DNA from: Granulosicoccus sp964390335
Lineage (GTDB): Bacteria > Pseudomonadota > Gammaproteobacteria > Granulosicoccales > Granulosicoccaceae
Assembly: GCA_964390335.1 (NCBI GenBank)
Contig: CAYMHU010000012.1
Coordinates: 28,027 to 92,026, forward strand
Direction: 5' to 3'
DNA length: 64,000 nucleotides
The notes under the pieces were generated by a model. The model ran no database searches. It was given only the letters and a program-made list of their open reading frames with translations, and was not told the DNA's origin. Both the position numbers and the translations under genes were made by a program. Positions 54,920 through 63,059 of the stretch are shown in pieces. Within the stretch, counting starts at the first letter, position 1; each line of letters begins with the position of its first letter.

Positions 54920-56758
54920 TTAAGTTTCGGCAAACAAGGACACAAGCTCAGATGAAATAACGTCTGCAAGCTGCGCTACATCATGAATAGTGGTGGCTCG
55001 TTTGTAGTACTTCCCCACATCATGAGCAATACCAATGGCAACCAGTTCAACATCATCCTGACGTTCTATGGTGTCGACCACATGCTGCAAGTGCTTTTCA
55101 AGAAAACGCCCCGGATTAGTTGATAAGGTTGAGTCATCAATCGGCGCACCATCAGAAATCATCATCAGAATTTTACGCTGCTCAGGACGCGAGGATAACC
55201 GCTGATATGCCCATTGCAATGCTTCACCATCAATATTTTCTTTGAGCAAGCCTTTGCGCATCATTAAACCCAGATTACGCTTGGCTTGACGATAAGGTAC
55301 GTCGGCCGACTTATACACAATATGGCGTAAATCATTAAGTCGACCGGGGTTCGCAGGATAACCCTGCTCAACCCAGCGCTCGCGTGACTTGCCACCCTTC
55401 CACGCAACGGTTGTAAAGCCAAGAATTTCCACTTTAACGCCACAACGCTCGAGTGTGGCCGCCAAAATATCAGCTGACACGGCCGCAACACGTATTGAGC
55501 GACCATGCATCGAACCTGAGTTATCGAGTAACAGCGTTACCACCGTATCGCGAAAGTCAGTATCGCGCTCTTGCTTGAAGGTGAGCGGTGCCAGTGGTTC
55601 AGTTAATACCCGCGTTAAGCGCGCGCAATCGAGCTGACCTTCTTCTTGATCAAAGTCCCATGAACGTTGTTGCTGTGCTAATAAAACACGCTGTAATCGA
55701 TTCGCAAAGCGACCCACTAATTTTTGTAAGTCGCCCAGATACATATCCAGTTGTTCACGCAAGCGCGTAAGCTCTTCAGCCGGGCAAATATCAATGGCTT
55801 TAACCACTTCATCGTAGTCGGTGCAATACACGTGGTAGTCGTTGAGTTCGCGTGCGTTTAGCAATTGGTCTTTTAATCGACGTTGTGCTCCGGGGGTTTC
55901 TGATTGATCGTCCGAACCTTCATCGGGTTCAGCCGCATCGCCTGTGTCCTCGACTTCACCTTGCTGTTGATCACCACTTTCAGAATCGGATGAGTCATCC
56001 ATACCCGTTTGCGCATCATCGTTGCTGCTGGCTTCATCTTCTTCGGTTAAGGCTTTATCATCACTTTGATCGGCTTGTTCATCTTCGCCAACCGGATTCT
56101 CACTATCGCCCTGTTCTATTTTTAAACGACGCAACAGGTCACCGAAAGCGGTAGCAAATTCAGATTGATTATGTAAATTAAGTTGCTGTAAATCGAACGC
56201 TGGCGCTACATGCTCATCGATCCAATCGCGCCACGAATCCAACGCTGTATTTGCAGCTGGCGGTAATGGGCCGCCCAGGGTTTCGCGAATGTGCAGTGAC
56301 AACGCATGCTCAATGCCCAAACGCTGGTCGGTGCTATTGCTGTGGTGATGATGCATGGCATCAAGCAATGATTGATAGCGCTGATCTAATGCTGCATTTA
56401 AATTGCTGGCCACACCCTCGTATTGCGCTGCACCCAGCAGCTCGATGCGGGTTTGTTCTGCCAATGCGAAACAACGCTGCGAAGTATCGGTGCCCGGGTT
56501 GTGTCTAAGATGCACTTTGGTATCGTGAAACTGACGATGCAGAGCTAAGGAGTCACTTCGACCACGCGTTTGTGCACGTTGTTCCTGATTCGCATCTGCC
56601 GGAAACGCAGGCAGCGTGGCAGTGCCTACATCAACATCATCGGCTTGATCGTCGAATTCAATTTTGATTTCCGGATCTTGAGCAATCGCCCGCGCGCACG
56701 CATTGGTGGATTGCTTAAAATCGGTGGCTGCACGTTCAGCCTGTTGATCAGTGCTCAT
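54920..56758 (-). CDS. CobT-like VWA-domain protein, copy 2
   Basis: About 612 residues from the ATG complementing 56756-56758 (MSTDQQAERAATDFK), which overlaps the CobS-like stop by 11 bp, the same overlap as in copy 1. A long acidic low-complexity middle (about 215-305, rich in Asp, Glu, Ser and Gln) is typical of CobT. The C-terminal VWA domain carries LLLDNSGSMHGRSIR, EILGFTTVAWKGGKS, GEALQWAYQRLSSR and MMISDGAPIDD. No cobaltochelatase CobN is encoded. It partners the AAA+ protein just upstream. Confidence 0.88.
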   Translation of the reverse strand: MSTDQQAERAATDFKQSTNACARAIAQDPEIKIEFDDQADDVDVGTATLPAFPADANQEQRAQTRGRSDSLALHRQFHDTKVHLRHNPGTDTSQRCFALAEQTRIELLGAAQYEGVASNLNAALDQRYQSLLDAMHHHHSNSTDQRLGIEHALSLHIRETLGGPLPPAANTALDSWRDWIDEHVAPAFDLQQLNLHNQSEFATAFGDLLRRLKIEQGDSENPVGEDEQADQSDDKALTEEDEASSNDDAQTGMDDSSDSESGDQQQGEVEDTGDAAEPDEGSDDQSETPGAQRRLKDQLLNARELNDYHVYCTDYDEVVKAIDICPAEELTRLREQLDMYLGDLQKLVGRFANRLQRVLLAQQQRSWDFDQEEGQLDCARLTRVLTEPLAPLTFKQERDTDFRDTVVTLLLDNSGSMHGRSIRVAAVSADILAATLERCGVKVEILGFTTVAWKGGKSRERWVEQGYPANPGRLNDLRHIVYKSADVPYRQAKRNLGLMMRKGLLKENIDGEALQWAYQRLSSRPEQRKILMMISDGAPIDDSTLSTNPGRFLEKHLQHVVDTIERQDDVELVAIGIAHDVGKYYKRATTIHDVAQLADVISSELVSLFAET

Positions 56759-57734
56759 CAGCCCGTACGAGTTCTTCACCAAACACACGCTGGTAAAGCT
56801 CGGCAATCAGTGCCTGTTCGGCTGGATCGCATTTATTCAAAAACACCAATTCGAACGATAAGCCTTTATCTTTAAAGAACGAGATGTTTTGCGTCCATGT
56901 AATAACCGTACGCGGACTCATCACGGTGGCAAGATCGCCATTCTTAAACGCGTTACGCGTAAGATTAGCCAGCGACACCATGTTCTTAACCAGCTTTTCC
57001 CCTTCCGGGTTCTGTAAGTGCGGTGCTTTGGCTAAAACCACTTTCTCTTCAATTTCTGCGGGCAAATAATTTAATACCGTTGCAATCGACCAGCGATCCA
57101 TTTGCGCTTGGTTAATTTGTTGTGTGCCGTGGTACAAGCCGGTTGTATCGCCCAAGCCAACCGTGTTGGCTGTGGCAAAAAACCGGAACGCAGGGTGTGG
57201 TGATAACACTCGGCTTTGATCGAGCAGGGTTAACTTACCGGTGGATTCCAACACGCGTTGGATAACAAACATGACATCCGGGCGACCGGCATCGTATTCA
57301 TCGAACACCAGCGCAACATTACGCTGATACGCCCACGGTAAAATACCGTCCTGGAATTCGGTGACCTGCTTACCATCTTGCAGCACAATGGCATCTTTAC
57401 CAATCAGATCGATTCGGCTTACGTGACTATCAAGATTGATACGCAAGCAGGGCCAGTTAAGCCGTGACGCGACTTGCTCAACATGCGTTGACTTACCCGT
57501 GCCGTGATACCCACTGATTAATACGCGCCAATCGTTTGCAAAGCCTGCCAGAATCGCAAGCGTTGTACGCTTATCGAATACGTAAGTGTCATCATGCTCG
57601 GGCACCCGCTCGGTGGTTTCGCTGTAGGCCGGAATCTCCAGATCGATATCGATGTCAAACACATCGCGCACCGACACGGTGGTGTCAGGCATAGGGCTGG
57701 AAGGATGGACGCCAGATTGGTTTGAGTCGAGCAT
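56748..57734 (-). CDS. CobS-like AAA+ ATPase (MoxR type), copy 2
   Basis: About 328 residues from the ATG complementing 57732-57734 (MLDSNQSGVHP); the frame opens 26 codons earlier and another ATG lies 14 codons later, so the start is uncertain. Walker A is GYHGTGKSTHVEQ, Walker B ALVFDEYDAGRPD, and FFATANTVGLGDTTG and NQAQMDRWSIATVLNY follow. It is close in sequence to copy 1 at 29306-30256. It is divergent from the primase-HAD gene with a 65-bp gap, suggesting a shared control region. Confidence 0.9.
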   Translation of the reverse strand: MLDSNQSGVHPSSPMPDTTVSVRDVFDIDIDLEIPAYSETTERVPEHDDTYVFDKRTTLAILAGFANDWRVLISGYHGTGKSTHVEQVASRLNWPCLRINLDSHVSRIDLIGKDAIVLQDGKQVTEFQDGILPWAYQRNVALVFDEYDAGRPDVMFVIQRVLESTGKLTLLDQSRVLSPHPAFRFFATANTVGLGDTTGLYHGTQQINQAQMDRWSIATVLNYLPAEIEEKVVLAKAPHLQNPEGEKLVKNMVSLANLTRNAFKNGDLATVMSPRTVITWTQNISFFKDKGLSFELVFLNKCDPAEQALIAELYQRVFGEELVRADEH

Positions 57735-57799
57735 GTCAGTTTTACTTTGAATAATGTCTACAAACCCCCATCCTACGCGAAAAATGTACACTAGGCCAT

Positions 57800-59050
57800 G
57801 TGAGCACAGCACATGAGATTATTGGTGAAGAATGGCGTGAACGCGCCGCCGAATTAGCTGACTGGGCGCAGCGTCGCCTGATAAACCGGCGCGACGTCTG
57901 GGGCCAATATTCCGTGCCCACACCCACCGAGAAACGTGAATCCGGACGCAGCTACAAAGCCATGACATTGCCGGCCAAAACGCAGCGCGATGGCAGCGAT
58001 AAAGTCACCATGGACAAGCTCATGCGGCACTTCGCCAGCCGCCGCTACCGCAAACCGCAATTGATTGGCTTACATGCCAAATCGATTGATACCACCAGCC
58101 GCTGGATTGGTCTGGATATCGACTGCCATGATCCTGAGGCTACCGGCGCGCAAGACCTCGCCCGACGAAACTTACATGCCGTTGTGACCTGGTATCAAAA
58201 ACTGCAAGGCATGGGTTACGACCCATTGCTGTTCGACTCGAACGGCGTCGGCGGTTTTCATTTGTGGATATTGTTTGCAGAACCTGCCCCGACCGACACC
58301 GTATTTGAATTCGCACAGTGGATTATCAGTGATTGGGAAAAGCTGCAACTCGACAAATTACCCGAAACCTTCCCGAAGCGGGTTAAAGATGACAGCCTTG
58401 GCTCGTGGTTTCGTTTACCCGGCCTACACCACACGCGCGATCATTACTCGAAGGTATGGGCAGGAGATGAAGGTTTGGATGACCCATGGCTCAGTGGGCA
58501 TGCCGCGATTGACGCAATGCTTGCGTGTATCCCGGGCCCCGCGCCGAAGATACCCAATGCAAGCACCTCAACCGGTAAAAAGCGTACACCCAGAAAACCA
58601 AAAGCAGTGGTGGATGCTGAGCCCGGTAAATCACCGCCTCCAAAATCCACTCGCTCGTTTAAGAAAACCAGTCGCGATAAAATTTGCGTGGATTTAGATG
58701 GCGTGCTGGCTGCACGCGTTGAAGGCGCAGGCATTGGACCACCAATCGATGGCGCAGTTGAATTCACCCAAGCGCTCGCATCGCGGGCCGATATCATTAT
58801 TTACACCGCGCGTTTTTCAACACGCACCGGCAAACCGCGCAGCCAAAAAGCCACCGAACAGTTACACAAGCGCATTATCAAATGGCTGGATTCATATGGC
58901 TTTGCGTACCACAGCGTTAACACCGCGCAGGCGAAGCCCATCGCCACCGCCTATGTGGATGATCGCGCGGTCAGTTGCCAACCGTTAAAAATGGGCATGA
59001 GTGAATTCGACAGCGCGCTTAAAAACATTGATAATCTGTGTAAGCAGTAG
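57800..59050 (+). CDS. Primase-like (AEP) domain fused to HAD phosphatase
   Basis: A 416-residue fusion starting at GTG 57800; the only nearby ATG is out of frame. Residues about 60-250 resemble an archaeo-eukaryotic primase/polymerase: GLDIDCHD (Asp106, Asp108) as the catalytic acidic pair, SNGVGGFHLWILF (147-159) as the SGxxxH motif, and RLPGLHHTRDHYSKVW near 205. A basic Lys/Pro linker (about 255-292) follows. Residues 294-400 are HAD-like: ICVDLDGVL (nucleophile Asp298), YTAR (336-338 region) and YVDDRA (387-388). Phosphatase plus polymerase points to nucleic-acid end processing. Divergent from CobS copy 2. Confidence 0.78.
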   Translation: MSTAHEIIGEEWRERAAELADWAQRRLINRRDVWGQYSVPTPTEKRESGRSYKAMTLPAKTQRDGSDKVTMDKLMRHFASRRYRKPQLIGLHAKSIDTTSRWIGLDIDCHDPEATGAQDLARRNLHAVVTWYQKLQGMGYDPLLFDSNGVGGFHLWILFAEPAPTDTVFEFAQWIISDWEKLQLDKLPETFPKRVKDDSLGSWFRLPGLHHTRDHYSKVWAGDEGLDDPWLSGHAAIDAMLACIPGPAPKIPNASTSTGKKRTPRKPKAVVDAEPGKSPPPKSTRSFKKTSRDKICVDLDGVLAARVEGAGIGPPIDGAVEFTQALASRADIIIYTARFSTRTGKPRSQKATEQLHKRIIKWLDSYGFAYHSVNTAQAKPIATAYVDDRAVSCQPLKMGMSEFDSALKNIDNLCKQ

Positions 59051-59068
59051 CTGACCCACGGACGCCCT

Positions 59069-59695
59069 ATGCCCCGATCGCTTGCCTTCTCATTTAAAGA
59101 CGCCACCTTTGATGCGCAAATTATCAAAGTGGATCGCTCGCATTTATATGGCAGCGTGAGTGTGGAAACCGCAACCATGGATGGCGAGCGCTGCGATGTC
59201 GCAACACTTGCGGTGGACGGTAAAACCTTAATTCCAACTGGTGGCACCGCTCTGGGGTACGTGAATCCAGATGGTGAATGGGTTGACCGCGATGAACTAC
59301 AACCCGTTGACCTATCGGGCAACCCCGTCGATGAAGTTGAATCAAGTTTTGATGCACCCATAGTGCTTGATACCGAATGCGATGCCGATGTGTTTCTGGA
59401 TCATAGTGTTCGCTTAGTGTACCGACTTAAAACCGATACCGAATTACCCAAAGCCATTGTCAAAAAACTGCAGTCCGGCACCATTTATCAATTTGGTTTT
59501 AGTTACCGCGGCGGCGTTGGATACGATCCCGCATTTGTGTTGGCCGACGACGATGACAACATCTGGATGATGGTAACCACGCCGAACGATATTCAAACCG
59601 TTGGCTTGGAACAAGCCGCTATTTGTTATGGCGAATCGTTGGATGAAGACACTGATGATGAAGCTGACGATACCATCGACTTCAATATGTTGTAA
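59069..59695 (+). CDS. Hypothetical protein, AAA+/primase locus
   Basis: A 208-residue protein without signal peptide or membrane helix. Family not recognised. It is beta-rich, with a GYVNPDGEWVDRDEL turn near residue 70 and a SFRYRGG-like loop (GFSYRGGVGYDPAFVLADDDDN), and ends in an Asp/Glu-rich tail (ESLDEDTDDEADDTIDFNML), a feature common in proteins that contact DNA-binding surfaces or other partners. It lies 18 bp downstream of the primase-HAD gene and 8 bp upstream of the next unknown gene, so it is part of that operon. Confidence 0.7.
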   Translation: MPRSLAFSFKDATFDAQIIKVDRSHLYGSVSVETATMDGERCDVATLAVDGKTLIPTGGTALGYVNPDGEWVDRDELQPVDLSGNPVDEVESSFDAPIVLDTECDADVFLDHSVRLVYRLKTDTELPKAIVKKLQSGTIYQFGFSYRGGVGYDPAFVLADDDDNIWMMVTTPNDIQTVGLEQAAICYGESLDEDTDDEADDTIDFNML

Positions 59696-59703
59696 ACCGC
59701 GTT

Positions 59704-60417
59704 ATGCCAAATATCAATCTTGCAGATAAACGCCAACGGGACGCAGTGGTCAAAGCCGAAAGTGTGCGTATTGATGAACCGGTGCGCTATCTTGGTCCTA
59801 AAGGTGGACAAACTTACACACGCCGCATTTTAAAAAGCACCACCGAGCACGACTACGATGCGTTGGTTGCACAGTTCGGTGATGCAGAATCCATAAGCCA
59901 AGCCCTGATCAACGGTGACCCGGAAGTGGATCTGGAACGCTTTGGTCAATTCCTGTTTAACACCAGCCGCGTGTATATCACCCCGGATGAAGAAATTGTA
60001 TTTCGAGTATCGCAAACCGAAGTGGTACGCGATACCAGCGGCAAAGTCACCGAGCGCCGCGACCGCGAGCCGCAGGAACCCAATGTGGATAGCGACATCC
60101 CACTCAGCTGGACTGGCAAACTAATTCCCAAACTCGATGCGATTAGACGTTTTGTGTTTGTGCAAAAACTGCAAGTAGTCCATGTTAACGGACTCACTTA
60201 CGATTTTTTATTTGCAATGGCAAAAGAGCTGGCCGAAGCGAAGAGTTTATTGCTGTTGGGAGCCGGTAAGGATGGCAAACAACCACTTATTTTCCGACGT
60301 GGCAGTATTCCATACCGGGCCTTCTTGGAAGGCCGAGTTGATGGTGAGCGGTATACGCTCATACTGCATTTAAGCAATATGGAGCTAAAACCTAGAAAGG
60401 TTTCACAATCACCATAA
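59704..60417 (+). CDS. Hypothetical protein, AAA+/primase locus
   Basis: A 237-residue cytoplasmic protein of unrecognised family. The N-terminal half is charged (YLGPKGGQTYTRRILKST), the C-terminal half alpha/beta with VVHVNGLTYDFLFAMAKELA and SLLLLGAGKDGKQPLIFRRG, the latter with a glycine-rich turn but no convincing P-loop. It follows the other unknown gene by 8 bp and overlaps the convergent hemJ gene by 26 bp. Function may be structural within the AAA+/primase system, by context only. Confidence 0.68.
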   Translation: MPNINLADKRQRDAVVKAESVRIDEPVRYLGPKGGQTYTRRILKSTTEHDYDALVAQFGDAESISQALINGDPEVDLERFGQFLFNTSRVYITPDEEIVFRVSQTEVVRDTSGKVTERRDREPQEPNVDSDIPLSWTGKLIPKLDAIRRFVFVQKLQVVHVNGLTYDFLFAMAKELAEAKSLLLLGAGKDGKQPLIFRRGSIPYRAFLEGRVDGERYTLILHLSNMELKPRKVSQSP

Positions 60418-60817
60418 TGGCAATAATCGCAAACGCGATAAACGGCACTTCACTTAACAGTTTGAGCTTTTTAGGCGTAATGGGTGCTTCGCCGTCGTCA
60501 ATTCTTCTGCCAGTTTTTACCAAGAAACCGTGAATGCCCGAAATGACAATCACCAGCGCAAACTTAACCCAAAACCAACCCGAGGACGCAAACACCGGCG
60601 CCATGCCAAGCAAGGCCAAACCCAGCAACCACACAATGGCGATGCTGGGCGCAAGAATGATTTTGCGTAGTTTTTGCGCCGACTCTTTCATTGTTTCAAA
60701 CAACTCTGAACCGGGCTTACTATTAAGTTGATGTATTTTGTAACGCGGATAAATGAGCAAACCGGCAATCCATGCCACAACAAAAATAAGATGTATTGCC
60801 TTGACCCATAGATACAT
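60392..60817 (-). CDS. hemJ: Protoporphyrinogen oxidase HemJ-type membrane protein
   Basis: A 141-residue protein with four hydrophobic helices and the HemJ-family opening YLWVKAIHLIFVVAWIAGLL, where the conserved His may bind heme, plus YPRYKIHQL after it and KLKLLSEVPFIAFAIIAIMVI at the end. HemJ oxidises protoporphyrinogen IX in heme synthesis of many proteobacteria and cyanobacteria. It lies on the opposite strand in the middle of the primase-ligase cluster, so the cluster is in two transcripts. Confidence 0.87.
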   Translation of the reverse strand: MYLWVKAIHLIFVVAWIAGLLIYPRYKIHQLNSKPGSELFETMKESAQKLRKIILAPSIAIVWLLGLALLGMAPVFASSGWFWVKFALVIVISGIHGFLVKTGRRIDDGEAPITPKKLKLLSEVPFIAFAIIAIMVIVKPF

Positions 60818-60894
60818 AACGATTCTGACCTTTTATTTTATATTTGTAGGATACAAGATCGTGCGATACTTGTGGGGCTAGAAAAGGATTCACC

Positions 60895-62358
60895 ATGACA
60901 CTGCTGTCAAAACCGTTAACGCAACGTATTGGGGACTACTGCACCGGCAAGGCCGCTGATTCACTGGCCAACCCTGCACTATTGCAAGCCACGCGTTTAC
61001 GCCGCCGCCAACTCAGTCGCATGACGAAGGCCTATGATCGCCCCACCGCCGAAGCTCGCTTAATGCAAACCGACTATGCCATTAGCCGCAAAATCGATGG
61101 TGAGTTTACCTGCCTGTTCTTTCAAGACGGCGAAGTCATTACGCTAAACCCCGGTGGCACTATACGAGCTAGCGCTGCATTCCATGCAGAAGCCGCGCAA
61201 GTATTATCCGATGCAGGCATTAAAACGGCGATGCTCGGTGGCGAGCTACATGTGCGCCGTGAAGACGGTGAACGCGCACGCGTACATGACGTAGTACGAG
61301 TTGCCCGTGCACCCGATACTCAAGCAGAAGTTGATAGCTTGTGCTTTGCCATCTTTAATGTATATGACATTGACGGCCAGGACTATTCCATGAACTATGC
61401 CGACGCCATAGAAAAAGCACAATCGTTGTTTGGCGACGCCGACAGAATTTTCCCGGTTGAAACCTACATGGGCAATCAAGACGACGCATTAAAGTACTTT
61501 GACCAATGGGTAGTGGAAGAAGGCGGCGAAGGAATTTTTCTGCGTAGCGATAGCGCCGGGCTTTTTAAAATCAAACCCAGACATTCAGTCGATTTAGCCG
61601 TACTCGGGTTCTCCGAAGGAGTGGATGATCGCGAAGGCTTAATACACAGCTTATTAATTGGTGTTGTGCATGATGATACCCATGCACAAATCGTGGCCCG
61701 CGTTGGCGGCGGCTTTAGCGATGATGAACGTGCAAGCTTACTGAAGCAACTCAGTAAACTGGGCGTAGACAGTGACTACGCTGAAGTAAATTCCGACCGC
61801 GTTGCTTACCGCATGATAAAACCCGGCTTGGTCGCAGAGATAACCTGCCTTGATATGATTTCGCAAACATCACACGGTAGCTCAATTGATCGCATGGTCA
61901 TTGAATGGGATGCCGATGCACAAACCTGGCACGGTGTCAGGCGATTACCATTGGTGAGTATTTTATCGCCGCAATTTGTGCGACTACGCGACGATAAAAC
62001 TTTCAGTGGTGACGATGCTGGCGTGGAACAGCTTGCCGACATCGTTAACATTCCGGAAACCATGCACGGCAAACTAGACTCAATTAACCTGCCCGAGAGC
62101 ACCGTTATGGAACGATCGCTTGCGGTCAAAACCTTAAAAGGTGGCACCATGGTTAGAAAATTAATCATGTGGCAAACCAACAAGGCCGAAGCCAGCCGCG
62201 ACTTCCCAGCGTTCGTGTTGCACCTAACCGACTACAGCCCCAACAGAAAACAACCATTGAACCACGAAATTTGCGTCAGCGATTCTGAAACGCAAATCAG
62301 AGCGCTGTTCGATGAGTGGAAAACCCAATACTACAAACGCGGCTGGAAAGAGCAGTAG
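60895..62358 (+). CDS. ATP-dependent DNA/RNA ligase-like protein
   Basis: A 487-residue nucleotidyltransferase-superfamily ligase. Motif I is SRKIDGEF with the adenylated Lys66 (usual form KxDGxR; the Arg is Phe or absent), motif III lies near MLGGELHVRRE, motif IV in VEEGGEGIFLRS, and motif V in LFKIKPRHSVDLAVLGF. The rest may contain an OB-like fold (GLVAEITCLDMIS). An additional C-terminal region of about 110 residues is not recognised. AAAGGA precedes the ATG. Whether DNA or RNA is sealed is not decidable. Its stop shares one base with the GTG of the next gene. Confidence 0.85.
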   Translation: MTLLSKPLTQRIGDYCTGKAADSLANPALLQATRLRRRQLSRMTKAYDRPTAEARLMQTDYAISRKIDGEFTCLFFQDGEVITLNPGGTIRASAAFHAEAAQVLSDAGIKTAMLGGELHVRREDGERARVHDVVRVARAPDTQAEVDSLCFAIFNVYDIDGQDYSMNYADAIEKAQSLFGDADRIFPVETYMGNQDDALKYFDQWVVEEGGEGIFLRSDSAGLFKIKPRHSVDLAVLGFSEGVDDREGLIHSLLIGVVHDDTHAQIVARVGGGFSDDERASLLKQLSKLGVDSDYAEVNSDRVAYRMIKPGLVAEITCLDMISQTSHGSSIDRMVIEWDADAQTWHGVRRLPLVSILSPQFVRLRDDKTFSGDDAGVEQLADIVNIPETMHGKLDSINLPESTVMERSLAVKTLKGGTMVRKLIMWQTNKAEASRDFPAFVLHLTDYSPNRKQPLNHEICVSDSETQIRALFDEWKTQYYKRGWKEQ

Positions 62359-63059
62359 TGCGCCTGGTCACCTGGAATATTTTACAAGGCGGCGGCAAAC
62401 GCATGTCAGATATTAGCGACGCTCTAATCAGCATGGAACCCGACATCGTCAGCTGTCAGGAATTTCGTGCTGGTAAGCATGCGCCAATACTATTGGATGC
62501 GTTTCAGACAATGGGCTTAACGCATGTGCACCATGCCGATGGTGCCGCAACAAAAAACACGGTACTACTGGCAAGCCGCTACCCATTCAGCATTGACAGT
62601 TGGCATCAAGAACTCGACGCCGATCTCGCACTGCATGCAACCATTGAACTCGACACTCCCCTACACGTGTTTGCCGGTCACGTACCGCAGAAGCGGAAGC
62701 AAATCCCGTATTTGGATGCGCTGTATCACTTGAACACCGACGAATTACACAACGCGTTGATTATCGGGGATCTTAACGTAGGGATTCCGTTTGAAGATTC
62801 AGACACCAAAAGCTTTGATAACACGCACATGTTTCAGGCATTGTTCAAGCGTGGCTGGATTGATAGCTGGCGGTCTCGCCATCCGAAAGCACGTGAGTTT
62901 AGCTGGGTGAGCAGCAAGCGCGGCAATGGGTTTCGGTATGATCATTGTTTGGCAACTATTGCAATGGACGAACGGATTACTTCTATTGAGTATCAGCATA
63001 ATGTGCGTGAACAGGGATTGTCTGATCATAGTGCCTTGGTTGTGGATTTTGATAACTAA
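62358..63059 (+). CDS. Endonuclease/exonuclease/phosphatase (EEP) family protein
   Basis: A 233-residue EEP-fold hydrolase starting at GTG 62358, which overlaps the ligase stop (TAGTG). Motifs: VTWNILQGGG (metal-site Asn), CQEFRAG (catalytic Glu), IIGDLNVG (GDxN) and LSDHSALVV (SDH). EEP enzymes include AP endonucleases, phosphodiesterases and 2'-5' or sphingomyelin phosphatases; the ligase partnership favours a nucleic-acid end-cleaning enzyme. The gene ends 3 bp into the convergent HNH gene. Confidence 0.85.
   Translation: MRLVTWNILQGGGKRMSDISDALISMEPDIVSCQEFRAGKHAPILLDAFQTMGLTHVHHADGAATKNTVLLASRYPFSIDSWHQELDADLALHATIELDTPLHVFAGHVPQKRKQIPYLDALYHLNTDELHNALIIGDLNVGIPFEDSDTKSFDNTHMFQALFKRGWIDSWRSRHPKAREFSWVSSKRGNGFRYDHCLATIAMDERITSIEYQHNVREQGLSDHSALVVDFDN

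Noticed and set aside
54920..57734. Cobaltochelatase subunits for vitamin B12 synthesis (also the copy at 27592-30256)
   Set aside because: CobN and other cobalamin genes are absent; the pairs sit with nucleic-acid enzymes or leuS. Only the CobS/CobT family likeness is kept.
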